Positions 23,487 through 35,132 of a DNA stretch of 64,000 nt are shown in pieces. The notes below the pieces were generated by a model. It ran no database searches, was not told the origin of the DNA, and saw nothing but the letters and a program-made list of their open reading frames with translations. Source of the DNA: Panulirus ornatus (taxonomy: Eukaryota > Arthropoda > Malacostraca > Decapoda > Palinuridae); assembly GCF_036320965.1 (NCBI RefSeq), contig NC_092231.1, positions 544,197 through 608,196 of the forward strand, written 5' to 3'. Position 1 is the first letter of the stretch. Each line of letters opens with the position of its first letter. The position numbers and the translations under genes are program-made.

Positions 23487-24540
23487 TGCTCTGTGGAAGG
23501 TTTTAAGAATATATGGTGTGGGAGGCAAGTTGTTAGAAGCAGTGAAAAGTTTTTATCGAGGATGTAAGGCATGTGTACGTGTAGGAAGAGAGGAAAGTGA
23601 TTAGTTCTCAGTGAATGTAGGTTTGCGGCAGGGGTGTGTGATGTCTCCATGGTTGTTTAATTTGTTTATGGATGGGGTTGTTAGGGAGGTGAATGCAAAA
23701 GTTTTGGAAAGAGGGGCATGTATGAAGTCTGTTGTGGATGAGAGAGCTTGGGAAGTGAGTCAGTTGTTGTTCGCTGATGATACAGCGCTGGTGGCTGATT
23801 CATGTGAGAAACTGCAGAAGCTGGTTACTGAGTTTGGTAAAGTGTGTGAAAGAAGAAAGTTAAGAGTAAATTTGAATAAGAGCAAGGTTATTAGGTACAG
23901 TAGGGTTGAGGGTCAAGTCAATTGGGAGGTAAGTTTGAATGGAGAAAAACTGGAGGAAGTAAAGTGTTTTAGATATCTGGGAGTGGATCTGGCAGCGGAT
24001 GGAACCATGGAAGCGGAAGTGAGTCATAGGGTGGGGGAGGGGGCGAAAATCCTGGGAGCCTTGAAGAATGTGTGGAAGTCGAGAACATTATCTCGGAAAG
24101 CAAAAATGGGTATGTTTGAAGGAATAGTGGTTCCAGCAACGTTGTATGGTTGCGAGGCGTGGGCTATGGATAGAGTTGTGCGCAGGAGGGTGGATGCGCT
24201 GGAAATGAGATGTTTGAGGACAATGTGTGGTGTGAGGTGGTTTGATCGAGTAAGTAATGTAAGGGTAAGAGAGATGTGTGGAAATAAAAAGAGCGTGGTT
24301 GAGAGAGCAGAAGAGGGTGTTTTGAAATGGTTTGGGCACATGGAGAGAATGAGTGAGGAAAGATTGACCAAGAGGATATATGTGTCGGAGGTGGAGGGAA
24401 CGAGGAGAAGTGGGAGACCAAATTGGAGGTGGAAAAATGGAGTGAAAAAGATTTTGAGTGATCGGGGCCTGAACATGCAGGAGGGTGAAAGGCGGGCAAG
24501 GAATAGAGTGAATTGGATCGATGTGGTATACCGTCGTTGA
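23485..24540 (+). pseudogene. RTE copy 7: 5'-truncated RT ORF with one internal stop
   Basis: Collinear with the intact ORF from residue 648 (DALWKVLRIYG) to the end. A TGG-to-TAG change near 23598 (the Trp in ESDWFSVN) is the only stop; the following 309 codons are open and keep motif B (GLRQGCVMSPWLF) and motif C (FADDT), while motif A lies upstream of the truncation. The ORF end is ILSDRG and NWIDVVYRR, then TGA, the latter from CGA. It belongs to the long-3'UTR subfamily. Confidence 0.92.
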
Positions 24541-24996
24541 CATGCTGTCAGTGGATTGAATCAGGACATGTGAAGCGTCTGGGGTAAACCATGGAAAGTT
24601 GTGTGGGGCCTGGATGTGGAAAGGGAGCTGTGGTTTCGGGCATTATTGCATGACAGCTGGAGACTGAGTGTCAGTGAATGGGGCCTTTGTTATCTTTTCC
24701 TAGCGCTACCTCGCACACATGAGGGGGAAGGGGGATGGTATTCCATGTGTGGCGAGGTGGCGATGGGAATGAATAAAGGAAGACAGTGTGAATTGTGTGC
24801 ATGGTTATATATGTATGTGTCTGTGTGTGTATATATATGTGTACACTGAGATGTATAGGTATGTACATTTGCTTGTGTTGACGTGTGTGTATATACATGT
24901 GTATGGGGGTGGGTTGGGCCATTTCTTGCTTCTGTTTCCTTGCGCTACCTCGCAAATGCGGGAGACAGCGACAAAGCAAAATAGATAAATAAATAA

Positions 24997-25000
<4 letters not shown>
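24541..25000 (+). other. Long-form 3'UTR and tail of RTE copy 7
   Basis: It contains two GCGCTACCTCGC motifs, at about 24704 and 24943. The second forms the terminal hairpin (CTCGC-AAAT-GCGGG, outer CGCT/AGCG). A GATAAATAAATAAATA transition leads into the (TA)n tail. Confidence 0.9.

Positions 25001-25083
<83 letters not shown>
25001..25083. repeat. (TA)n tract
   Basis: About 80 bp of TA: the tail of RTE copy 7 and the 5' flank of SINE-R copy 4. Confidence 0.97.
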
Positions 25084-25085
<2 letters not shown>

Positions 25086-25314
25086 CCCTGGGGATAGGGG
25101 ATTAAGAATACTTCCCACGTATTCCCTGAGTGTCGTAGAAGGCGACTAAAAGGGGAGGAAGCGGGGGGCTGGAAATCCTCCCCTCTCGTTTTTTTTTTTT
25201 TAATTTTCCAAAAGAAGGAACAGAGGGGGCCAGGTGAGGATATTCCGAAAAAGGCCCAGTCCTCTGTTCTTAACGCTACCTCGCTAATGCGGGAAATGGC
25301 GAATAGTTTGAAAA

Positions 25315-25331
<17 letters not shown>
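25084..25331 (+). mobile_element. SINE-R copy 4
   Basis: The cleanest plus-strand copy, running from ATCCCTGGGGATAGGGG to GGCGAATAGTTTG plus an A-run of about 20. It has the GAATAC..GTATTC and GTCGT..GCGAC inverted repeats and the terminal hairpin CTCGC-TAAT-GCGGG with outer CGCT/GGCG. An internal T12 run precedes AATTTTCCAAAAG. There is no ORF. (TA)n follows the A tail. Confidence 0.92.

Positions 25332-25378
<47 letters not shown>
25332..25378. repeat. (TA)n tail of SINE-R copy 4
   Basis: TA run after the A-run tail; unique sequence resumes at about 25380. Confidence 0.95.
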
Positions 25379-25381
<3 letters not shown>

Positions 25382-25535
25382 GTATGTATACACTGCTGCT
25401 ATCATTTCTCTCGCACATATTTTTCTCGCAAGCCAGATGTCAACAGAAAGGAACATTATTCATAAAGCAGGACGTGCGGTGAACCCAACGCTCGAGCCAT
25501 GCCATCGTTGCAAAATTCGCCGTGGGTATTGGTTG

Positions 25536-25536
<1 letters not shown>

Positions 25537-25611
<75 letters not shown>

Positions 25612-25640
25612 CCCCCCCCCCCCCCACACACACACACACA
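25537..25640. repeat. Compound microsatellite (TC)n-(C)n-(CA)n
   Basis: About 72 bp of TC, about 16 C, then about 15 bp of CA, in direct succession. Confidence 0.97.
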
Positions 25641-26029
25641 TTATTGAACTTATTCTTCGGTAGGTCCCAGGATATAACAACAAGATGCTGTAAATAGAAA
25701 TTAATCAGTAAACATGTAGAGATGTACAAACAGCAATCAGTCAGGAGATTGTGAATGTGGAGAACATAGTGTAAAATGTTGTATGATAGTAGAGAATGTT
25801 CCATGGTTCTCCACATCTGTAGAACTCTCATCCCATACAATATATACAGGTAATTTTGAATAGGTAATTACACAATAACAATTTCCTTCACTCTTTAAGT
25901 GATGTAGGATAGCAAATGGGAGTGTGTTCACGAGCCTTAGAAAATGCAAATTAGGGAATTAAGTTTAAATTAACGACAGAAAACAATAAAGCTTATTATG
26001 CATATGAGGCGAAACTTTTGTAATGGAGG
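25641..26029. other. Unassigned sequence
   Basis: AT-rich sequence with no supportable feature on either strand. Confidence 0.5.
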
Positions 26030-26690
26030 AAGTGTGTGAGTGACGGGTAGGTCTGATCCTCTCCAGTGTGTGAGGGACCTGGCGTCACACTGTGTAAGTG
26101 ACGGGAGGGCTTAGCGTTACCCACTGCGAGTGAGAAGCAGACATGACGCAACCCAGTCTGAGTGAAGGGCGTACCTGATGTCACCCAGTGTGAGTGAAGG
26201 GCGTACCTGACGTCACCCAGTGTGAGTGAGGGGCGGACAGCGTCACCCAGTGTGAGTGAGGGGCGGACAGCGTCACCCAGTGTGAGTGAGGGGCGGACAG
26301 CGTCACCCAGTGTGAGTGAGGGGCGGACAGCGTCACCCAGTGTGAGTGAGGGGCGGACAGCGTCACCCAGTGTGAGTGAGGGGCGGACAGCGTCACCCAG
26401 TGTGAGTGAGGGGCGGACAGCGTCACCCAGTGTGAGTGAGGGGCGGACAGCGTCATCCAGTGTGAGTGAGGAGCGGACAGCGTCACCCAGTGTGAGTGAG
26501 GAGCGGACAGCGTCACCCAGTGTGAGTGAGGGGCGGACAGCGTCACCCAGTGTGAGTGAGGGGCGGACAGCGTCACCCAGTGTGAGTGAGGGGCGGACAG
26601 CGTCACCCAGTGTGAGTGAGGGGCGGACAGCGTCACCCAGTGTGAGTGAGGGGCGGACAGCGTCACCCAGTGTGAGTGAGGAGCGGACCT
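26030..26690. repeat. 30-bp satellite with a diverged 32-34-bp leader
   Basis: From 26211 to 26690 there are exactly 16 units of 30 bp (CGTCACCCAGTGTGAGTGAG plus ten bases) with only a few substitutions. The left part (about 26030-26210) consists of longer, more diverged units, including two 32-bp ones. The 10-residue periodic open frames on both strands are by-products of a stop-free unit whose length is divisible by three. Confidence 0.95.
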
Positions 26691-26768
26691 GGCCATAGCT
26701 CCCCTTCTGTATTGTTTTTATCCCTTGTGACTTTTCCTGGTTGTTTGTCCGGCCTTTTGCCTTTGTTA

Positions 26769-26832
<64 letters not shown>
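26769..26832. repeat. (CT)n microsatellite
   Basis: About 62 bp of uninterrupted CT. Confidence 0.98.
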
Positions 26833-26835
<3 letters not shown>

Positions 26836-26891
26836 TTCTATGTATTTTTTAATCTTTGAAGATGTAGTTTTGGTTGCATTTATTTTTGTTT

Positions 26892-26892
<1 letters not shown>

Positions 26893-26939
<47 letters not shown>
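26893..26939. repeat. (AC)n microsatellite
   Basis: About 46 bp of uninterrupted AC, 60 bp after the preceding CT tract. Confidence 0.98.
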
Positions 26940-26941
<2 letters not shown>

Positions 26942-27154
26942 GTAGACGAAAATAGTGAATAACATTATGCGTGGTGGGGTAAGAAAGGTGAAAGGAGAAT
27001 TGAAGCTTACAAAACGAAAATTGGATGTCTGGCGTTGAAGAGTAACAAGCAGATAGAACAAAATTTGGCAGTACGAACAGTGTGCCACAGAGAACACTGA
27101 CAGTAAAACGCAGTTAAGTACGTGATGAGCGCTACATGCTACCTTGCCTCGGGC

Positions 27155-27158
<4 letters not shown>

Positions 27159-27202
<44 letters not shown>

Positions 27203-27206
27203 CCCC
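27159..27206. repeat. (TC)n microsatellite with C-run
   Basis: About 41 bp of TC followed by C6. Confidence 0.97.
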
Positions 27207-27799
27207 TTGAATTCTTCTAATCCTCTTGTTCAGCATAGTACATGATAATCCGACAATAAAACACACGAACATTTTCCCACAACGATATGAATTTAAAGGG
27301 AAGGAGATGTACTAGTGGTTTAGACTAAGGTTTTATCAGGTGTAGAACATAAGAATAAACTACCACAAAGTTTTGTCAGTGCAAGGGTCATAAGGATCAT
27401 CAGTACGTAGACAACTTTCTCTGTTATCGTTATTTACACTGTATAAAAAGGAAAAACATTTATGATTCTTGGTAACATTTTAGCTCTTATATTTTCCTTT
27501 AAAATCTTATCTTCCTTCTCTGGAAGGTCCCGATTCAGGATCAGAGTGAGGTAATTAATCATGCCAGTCACACTGTCTTGTAAAACTCTGTGGTAGTGCA
27601 TAGATTACATACGACACACTGTTGCTTCTCAGTCATTTTCCTGCTAGCTGTTGTGTTCGAGGAAGTGGTGGGTAAGAAGGTGCCATCTGCTTTACTGTCC
27701 TCTCTTTATCTTTAGTGTATGAGGAATTTGGGATATTGTTTCTGTCCTCCAGCACATAACCTCGTCATATACCATAAAGTCTTCAATTATTTTCATTTG
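27207..27799. other. Unassigned sequence
   Basis: About 590 bp of AT-rich sequence with no gene or repeat I can support. Confidence 0.5.
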
Positions 27800-28610
27800 T
27801 CCTTCCCATGTACTGCCATCTTCATGTCGACCTATATTTCAACAATTTGAAGACAAGGCTCGCTATTAAGATTACAAAATTTGTCAAGTACACAGAGTTA
27901 GGAAATAAAGCCCATACAAATGAAGATTCTTTAATAATTCGGGAAGATTTAGACAATTTTATACAGTTTTCAGAGATGTGCCAAATGTAATTTAATGTAG
28001 ACATATAATAAGCAATGTTATTTGATGAAGATATTTAACTGATAAGATGTTTGGTAAATCAGACTTATAACCAATAATGACCTTAGATACGAGGCTGTGT
28101 CTTCCTGCGTATATGACAAAGCAAGATTGTTAGGTTACATATTTTGTACTCTACAACACACGTATCAGATCATACTGAAGTCACACTGCTCGGTTTGTGC
28201 CACACAACTTCATCCAAGATGAAGACATCCTCGAACAAATATAAAGAAGAGCAACGAAACTAATTTCTTCATTCTAGAATAAAGCTTATAAAGGTGTGAA
28301 ATTACCTTTATGAAGTGCAAACTTCGAGGGGATCTAACAAAAGTTTTCAAAACAATGATTTCGACGTAAAGCATTTGTAAGATGTTCTTGCGGAGATAAC
28401 AGAAACTGGAATAAAGTACAACCAGCTACTGTCAAAATGAAGACTTCCAGTCTGCATACATCACAGCTGGACAAAGTCTTTCATGATATTATCAGCGAAG
28501 AATCCTGTCTCAGAATCACTACAATATGCACGTATTTCTCTTTAAAAATTAAAGGCTTGTACTTCTTCCCTAAAGTATCCGTGGCTGAAATTAAATAAAG
28601 ATTTTTTTTC
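27800..28610 (+). pseudogene. CR1-like LINE relic, RT motif C to C-terminus
   Basis: A plus frame reads FVKYTELGNKAHTNEDSL and then IIREDLDNF...FSEMCQM. This matches the layout of CR1-type RTs (FADDTKLG...EDSLLIQEDLD...WSEMWQM, from family knowledge), with the catalytic FADD lost to FVKY. Downstream the frames change repeatedly, but PHFI.D.D.LEQI.RRATKLI, RG.L.KVFK and the C-terminal VVN.W.-like region remain visible to about 28500. Every frame has stops, so it is an old, inactive copy. A second, shorter copy of the same kind lies at 58380-58850. Confidence 0.65.
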
Positions 28611-30149
28611 ACCCAAACTTTCCTGTAAAATATCCGTCTAAACATTTTGTGTTGGTAAGTTTTGTTTCTTTTTAATTTTTGTTCTTTGTCTGTCTGCTGA
28701 TATTACGGATAGAGTTGGTGGATTGGTAGGGAGCCGTTTGCTGTACTACATCTGTTATGAAGATCAATAGTTTAGGATACTATTGTGTCCACCAAATTAC
28801 TCATCACAGACCAAATAGGTCTTGTATTGTCTGTCTTTCCCTTTATACTCCAGTGTCCCACCACCCATCCTGTAGTTCGTTCCGCCATCCTATCGTTCAT
28901 AATGCTGTTGTCTCGTACGGTTGTCTTTATTTTTGTTCGACTGGGCAGTCTCTCTTCCTAGTTCTGAACTCTCTCCCTCTAGTTCAGCAGTCTCTTTCCC
29001 TCTAGTTCTGCAGCCTCTCTCTGTTGTACGACACATTTCAAACTGTTAACACAGCAACAAACCCCGGGTATCGGACTGGTGGTGTTGGTGTCCAGGGACA
29101 TTGACCCTGGACAGGGTACGTCCAGTGGCCAGGGATTCAAAGACTCTCGTTTGAACTTTTTTTTTTCCGTAGCATTTTAACAAGCTGTAGAGACAGTCAA
29201 AGGTTCCCGGTCGTATAACATGGAGCAATTTTCGTTCATCATTCTGATATAGATTTCTGTGGAATTTCTTGAACGAATCATTTGGCATCTAACATTCACG
29301 AAGGCACACTGATAAAGATGTGATTGTTGCTCATTTGATAATCTATAACTGTGTTTATATGGCGGCTTAAGTCCTTCCGTCGGACGTTCTCGTAGCCGTT
29401 GCCTTTATACCAAACGTTGCAAGTGGCAGCATTGAGGAACCCGCTACCGCACTAAGAGAAGCTACTGGTGTAAAAATCTGTGCCAGACTGCAGGCTAGAG
29501 TGCTTAAGCTTTGGGAACGTCACAGTTTGTGTGTGTGAGTGTGATTGGGGGGGAAAGTATTCTGGGGAAGTCGGATTTTCAGATTTGTTTATCGAGTGGA
29601 TTCATCTCCGATACATTACTTTGGTTGGCTCAAAACAATTCAATGTGGTAGTTTTTGACTAGGATGTAATTTCGTCAGAGATGGGATGCACCGCCTTTAC
29701 ACTTCATCAGGCTGATGGAAGCTGCTTTAGCTGTATAAACTTTTCCTCTTCAGTGGTATCGAGGACCTCCTCCATTAGCATACTTTTAAAAGGCTCCCAA
29801 TATTGGCGTGAGTTCCCCAGTGTCACATCTTTCCTTTAAACCCCATTCGTCGCTCCTACACAGTTCCTTGATTTTTTCGTCGCATCCTACATGGCTTGTA
29901 TTTTTCACCGGGTGTATTATGTCACAACGAAACATTTAACGTACATGATTACCTTATGTATTTCACCGTCTTTGCAATCGTCTCATAATCTCGCCCTTAA
30001 TTCCAATTTTTTGGGCCCAGTCTTGTTACCATCTCTTTAGACATACTTTATACTGCTCTCTCTTTTAAACTGCAATTGTGGCACTTAGGGAAAATTCATT
30101 GGAATACTTTGAATATTTCGAAGTGCTTTTTTTTTTCCTTATAGATAAA
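28611..30149. other. Unassigned sequence
   Basis: No firm feature. An 80-codon minus-strand frame at 29046-29288 looks protein-like but matches nothing I recognise. The LINE relic that starts near 30150 may extend further left in unrecognisable form. Confidence 0.4.
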
Positions 30150-30830
30150 TGCCTGTGGTATAACAGATCGTTGCTTCTTATATGTTGGTTTAAGAACCCA
30201 AAGGCAGATTTCTCTTCATGGGCTCAGGCATTGTCCCTCAGAGATACGCCAGCACTAGTTTGCCTTTATCGCTTCTGCCTCAACGCCATCATTTTTCCTT
30301 CGTCTTGAAAGCCTGTTCATCCCATCCCATAGACGAGAGGCCACTATCCAACTATCATCCTCCAGCTTTAACGTCTACAGTTCACAGTTTGTAAAGTATA
30401 ATCTCGACACTTATTTTCTAAAACATATTGAATCTCATAGTCGTATGAACACAATTGTTAACATTACTAGAGATCTGCTCATGACGGTAATTCTTGTTTC
30501 ATTTAGTTTCGTCATTCTCTTTGAGCAACGTTATGAAATCTTATATTATGACTCTTGGTATTCCGAGAGCATTTGACTGGGTCTGGCCCATGTCACTATT
30601 TCCAAACTTCCAGCCTCTTACTGTTTCCCGTTGCTGTGTAAACACATTTTCAGTTTTTCTTTCCGTTGCTTAAACTGTTAATGGATCGACCTTTCCCTGC
30701 TCTTCCTACCTACAGTGGTGTTACAAAGGGTTCTCATATATTTTCTCTTTCCCTTCATTATCAGGGATTTTGCGACAAAGTCCTATGTGATTTTAAGATG
30801 ACTCGAACCTTTACTCATCATTTCAAGTAA
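30150..30830 (+). pseudogene. Jockey-like LINE relic, central RT
   Basis: Across changing plus-strand frames one reads LVCLYRFCLNAIIFPSS, then ERPLSNYHPPALTSTV, then a degraded motif A (GIPRAFDWVW, where active copies have D.SKAFDRVW), then YSGVTKGSHIFSL in the place of the SGVPQGS motif B. This order (fingers, A, B) is that of Jockey-type RTs. Stops and at least three frameshifts are present and motif C is missing; a CT tract follows at 30840. It is probably the same family as the minus-strand relic at 31040-31720. Confidence 0.65.
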
Positions 30831-30836
30831 AACCCC

Positions 30837-30839
<3 letters not shown>

Positions 30840-30895
<56 letters not shown>
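30840..30895. repeat. (CT)n microsatellite
   Basis: About 55 bp of CT at the 3' boundary of the Jockey-like relic. Confidence 0.98.
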
Positions 30896-30900
<5 letters not shown>

Positions 30901-31039
30901 CCTCATGATTTTCCTTGAAGAATCTGTTGTACACGGCCTCAGCTTTTGCACTACTTTTCTCTCTAATCTTAGTGGCAACAACATGCCTGAAGTGGTATGT
31001 TTTACAAACAAAATAGTGATTTTCATTTTTTCTTACGTT

Positions 31040-31720
31040 TTATATTATTTTTACGTTCGAGGCTCCAGTCAAGAACAAAAGTCCACATCAAAGCAGAGCC
31101 TTAATTGAAAAATAGAGAGGTTAATGAAAGGGAAAAAGAAGAGGCAAGAGAAAGTATTTGCTAATTTTGGGGGACGTGAAAAATCTGTCTTTTAATGTGT
31201 TCAAGATTTTACTTACTAAGAAAGACATGAGAGGATGGAAAGTCATAAAATTTGGAGGTTTATGGAAAGAAACTTATCGAAAGAAGTTTCGACGTCTAAA
31301 CAGGACATCCAGTTTCTTGGAGGTGGAGTTAGCTATTTCCGTAATGTGGGGAGCTTAGAGATGAGACCCTGTAGAAAACTTTGGATATGTTAAAGGCAAC
31401 TACATATGACCCCCAAATCTCTCAGGGATGATGACCAGACATTAGTAAGATCAGCAAATAACACCAAAGGATCTTGCTTTACGGATTAGTAAGAGGAGCA
31501 TCAGGGGTGAAGGAATGTTAGTCATCCAAGGTAGGGTTAGAGGAGAAACGGGAACCAAAGACAGTTGCTTATCTACGGCAGATACAGCTATAGTACCGTC
31601 AGAACGGAAAAGTGAAGGATAGGTAGAGTGACAGAAGTTGTTAGAGATGCCCTTAGGTAAAGACCAGCAGTCATGATATGGAGGTTGTAAGATGGTTCTG
31701 GGCACCACTTTAGCGCTCCT
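31040..31720 (-). pseudogene. Jockey-like LINE relic with internal deletion, including 3'UTR
   Basis: On minus one reads CWSLPKGISNNFCHSTYPSL and RSDGTIAVSAVDK. A one-base frame change leads to FGSRFSSNPTLDD, the typical linker between endonuclease and RT in these LINEs. The fingers are then deleted, and LTNVWSSSLRDLG plus VVAFNISKVFYRV (motif A region) follow. Another gap leads to the ORF end (FPSSHVF...NLEHIKRQIF) and the GATGTGGACTTTTG 3'UTR with an A-rich tail. Motif A's first Asp is Asn here. Its 3'UTR ties the relics at 8828-9250 and 58985-59555 to the same family. Confidence 0.7.
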
Positions 31721-31883
31721 AAGTCAGTACGGTAGCAACACCCTAGGCGGCTGCTGTCAACAGCATACTGCACAATTGCTTCGAGGGGGAGAAATGGATA
31801 TTCCTCGAGTTAGCTGGAGTACCGAGAGAGGCTAATACCCTACCACTTGAGCTGTCCCTTCAGCTAGCAGCAACGGAGTCACT

Positions 31884-31997
31884 GTATATATATTTTATTC
31901 GTTTATTTATTATACTTTGTCGCTGTATATACATACACGCCCACACACGCACATATACATACCTATACATTTCATCCTATACATACATACACAGACA
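31884..31997 (-). mobile_element. Inverted RTE 3'UTR fragment 5' of RTE copy 8
   Basis: The minus strand shows CAGCGACAAAG followed by an AATAAATAAACGAATAAAA tail, preceded by the ATGTATATGTGCGTGTGTGG-type 3'UTR. It joins head-on to the truncated 5' end of copy 8 at about 31998. Most of the terminal hairpin is missing (sequence jumps from GCTG to TATATACATAC). Confidence 0.75.
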
Positions 31998-33830
31998 TGG
32001 GCAAACGAGAGTTGGGGTGAGAGAGTATCATTAAATTTTAGGGAGAATAAAAAGATGTTCTGGAAGGAGGTAAATAAAGTGCGTAAGACAAGGGAGCAAA
32101 TGGGAACTTCAGTGAAGAGGGCTAATGGGGAGGTGATAACAAGTAGTGGTGATGTGAGGAGATGGAGTGAGTATTTTGAAGGTTTGTTGAATGTGTTTGA
32201 TGATAGATTGGCAGATATAGGGTGTTTTGGTCGAGGTGGTGTGCAAAGTGAGAGGGTTAGGGAAATTGTGGTAAACAGAGAAGAGGTAGTAAAAGCTTTG
32301 CGGAAGATGAAAGCCGGCAAGGCAGCAGGTTTGGATGGTATTGCAGTGGAATCTATTAAAAAAGGGGGTGACTGTATCGTTGACTGGTTGGTAAGGTTAT
32401 TTGATGTATGTATGATTCATGGTGAGGTGCCTGAGGGCTGGCGGAATGCTTGCATAGTGCCATTGTACAAAGGCAAAGGAGAAAAGAATGAGTGCTTAGA
32501 ATTAGAGGTATAAGTTTGTTGAGTATTCCTGGTAAATTATATGGGAGGGTATTGATTGAGAGGGTGAAGGCATGTACAGAACATCGGATTGGGGAAGAGC
32601 AGTGTGGTTTCAGAAGTGGTAGAGGTTGTGTGGATCAGGTGTTTGCTTTGAAGAATGTATGTGAGAGATACTTAGAAAAGCAAATGGATTTGTATGTAGC
32701 ATTTATGGATCTGGAGAAGGCATATGATAGAGTTGATAGAGATGCTTTGTGGAAGGTACTAAGAATATATGGTGTGGGAGGCAAGTTGTTAGAAGCAGTG
32801 AAAAGTTATTATCGAGGATGTAAGGCATATGTACGTGTCGGAAGAGAGGAAAGTGATTGGTTCTCAGTGAATGTAGGTTTGCGGCAGGGGTGTGTGATGT
32901 CTCCATGGTTGTTTAATTTGTTTATGGATGGGGTTGTTAGGGAGGTGAATGCAAGAGTTTTGGAAAGAGGGTCAAGTATGCAGTCTGTTGGGTATGAGAG
33001 AGCTTGGGAAGTGAGTCAGTTGTTGTTCGCTAATGATACAGCGCTGGTGGCTGATTCATGTGAGAAACTGCAGAAGCTGGTTACTGAGTTTTGTAAAGTG
33101 TGTGAAAGAAGAAAGTTAAGAGTAAATGTGAATAAGAGCAAGGTTATTAGGTACAGTAGGGTTGAGGGTCAAGTCATTTGGGAGTTAAGTTTGAATGGAG
33201 AAAAACTGGAGGAAGTAAAGTGTTTTAGATATCTGGGAGTGGATCTGGCAGCGGATGGAACCATTGAAGCGGAAGTGAATCATAGGGTGGGGGGAGGGGG
33301 CGAAAATCCTGGGAGCCTTGAAGAATGTTTGGAAGTCGAGAACATTATCTCGGAAAGCAAAAATGGGTATGTTTGAAGGAATAGTGGTTCCAACAATGTC
33401 ATATGGTTGCGAGGCGTGGGCTATGGATAGAGTTGTGCGCAGGAGGGTGGATGTACTGGAAATGAGATGTTTGAGGACAATATGTGGTGTGAGGTCGTTT
33501 GATCGAGTAAGTAATGTAAGGGTAAGAAAGACCTGTGGAAATAAAAATAGCGTGGTTGAGAGAGCAGAAGAGGGTGTTTTGAAATGGTTTGGGCACATAG
33601 AGAGAATGAGTGAGGAAAGATTGACCAAGAGGATATATGTGTCGGAGGTGGAGGGAACGAGGAGAAGTGGGAGACCAAATTGGAGGTGGAAAGATGGAGT
33701 GAAAAAGATTTTGAGTGATCGGGGCCTGAACATGCAGGAGGGTGAAAGGCGGGCAAGGAATAGAGTGAATTGGATCGATGTGGTATACCTGGGTCGACGT
33801 GCTATCAGTGGATTGAATCAGGGCATGTGA
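31998..33830 (+). pseudogene. RTE copy 8: 5'-truncated ORF with two frameshifts
   Basis: Collinear with the intact ORF from residue 398 (RANESWGER) to its end. It is open to about 32490, where a frameshift falls in the CSNYRG block. It is open again to about 33290, where an extra G in a G-run (GGGTGGGGGGAGG) shifts the frame, and then open to the TGA at 33828. Motif A (FMDLEKAYD) and motif B are intact; motif C reads FANDT, with the first catalytic Asp replaced by Asn. The C-terminal extension [12 protein letters not shown] is retained. The RT is therefore dead on two independent counts. Confidence 0.93.
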
Positions 33831-34475
<645 letters not shown>

Positions 34476-35050
34476 GTGTACATATACTTGCTGCCTTCAT
34501 CCTCTCTCGTCGCCACCCCGCCTCATATGAAATGGCACCCCCTCCCTCCGCGCGCGAGGTAGCGCTAGGAAAAGACAACAAAGTCTACATTCGTTCACAC
34601 TTAGTCTTTAGCTGGTATGTGTAATGCACCGAAACCACAGCTCCCTTTCCACACCCAGGCCCCACAAAACTGTCCATGGTTTACCCCAGACGCTTCACAT
34701 GCCCTGGTTCAATTGATTGACAGAACGACGACCCCGGTATACCACATCCTGTATGTTCAGGCCCCGATCGCTCAAAATCTTTTTCACTCCATCCTCCAAC
34801 CTCCAGATTGATCTCCCACTTCTCGTTTCCTCCACCTCTGACACTTATATCATATTTGTCAATCTTTCCTCACTCATTCTTTCCATGTGACCAAACCATT
34901 TCAATACAACCTCTTCTGCTCTCTCAACCACACTCCCCTTATTACCTAAGATCCCTCTTACCCTTTCATTACTTACTCGATCAAACCATCTCACAGCACA
35001 TATTGTCCTCAAACATCTCATTTCCAATACATCCACACTCCTCCGCACAA

Positions 35051-35051
<1 letters not shown>
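34476..35051 (-). pseudogene. RTE copy 9: C-terminus and long 3'UTR, minus strand
   Basis: On minus, it starts at about residue 878 (VRRSVDVLEMRCLRTICAVR), passes through GHMERMSEERL and decays thereafter through small indels to the ORF end near 34690. A long-form 3'UTR follows (GAGGTAGCGCTAGG on plus). The truncation abuts (TA)n at 35052. It is more diverged than copies 4, 7, 8 and 10. Confidence 0.85.

Positions 35052-35123
<72 letters not shown>
35052..35123. repeat. (TA)n tract at the insertion site of the intact RTE element
   Basis: About 72 bp of TA followed by ATAATTT. The last 13 bases (35115-35127) are repeated at 38333-38345 as a probable target-site duplication. Confidence 0.95.
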
Positions 35124-35127
<4 letters not shown>

Positions 35128-35132
35128 CTAAA

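Noticed and set aside
26181..26934. Open frames with 10-residue repeats (SEGRTASPSV, SLTLGDAVRP)
   Set aside because: Generated by the 30-bp satellite plus CT and AC tracts; three frames are open at once.
29046..29288. 80-codon minus-strand frame as a transposase fragment
   Set aside because: Looks protein-like, but I could not match it to any transposase motif and no terminal repeats were seen.
31884..32010. Twin-priming 5' inversion of RTE copy 8
   Set aside because: The inverted piece is 3'UTR with its own tail, not the ORF segment that lies just upstream of the copy's truncation point, so a separate insertion is more likely.
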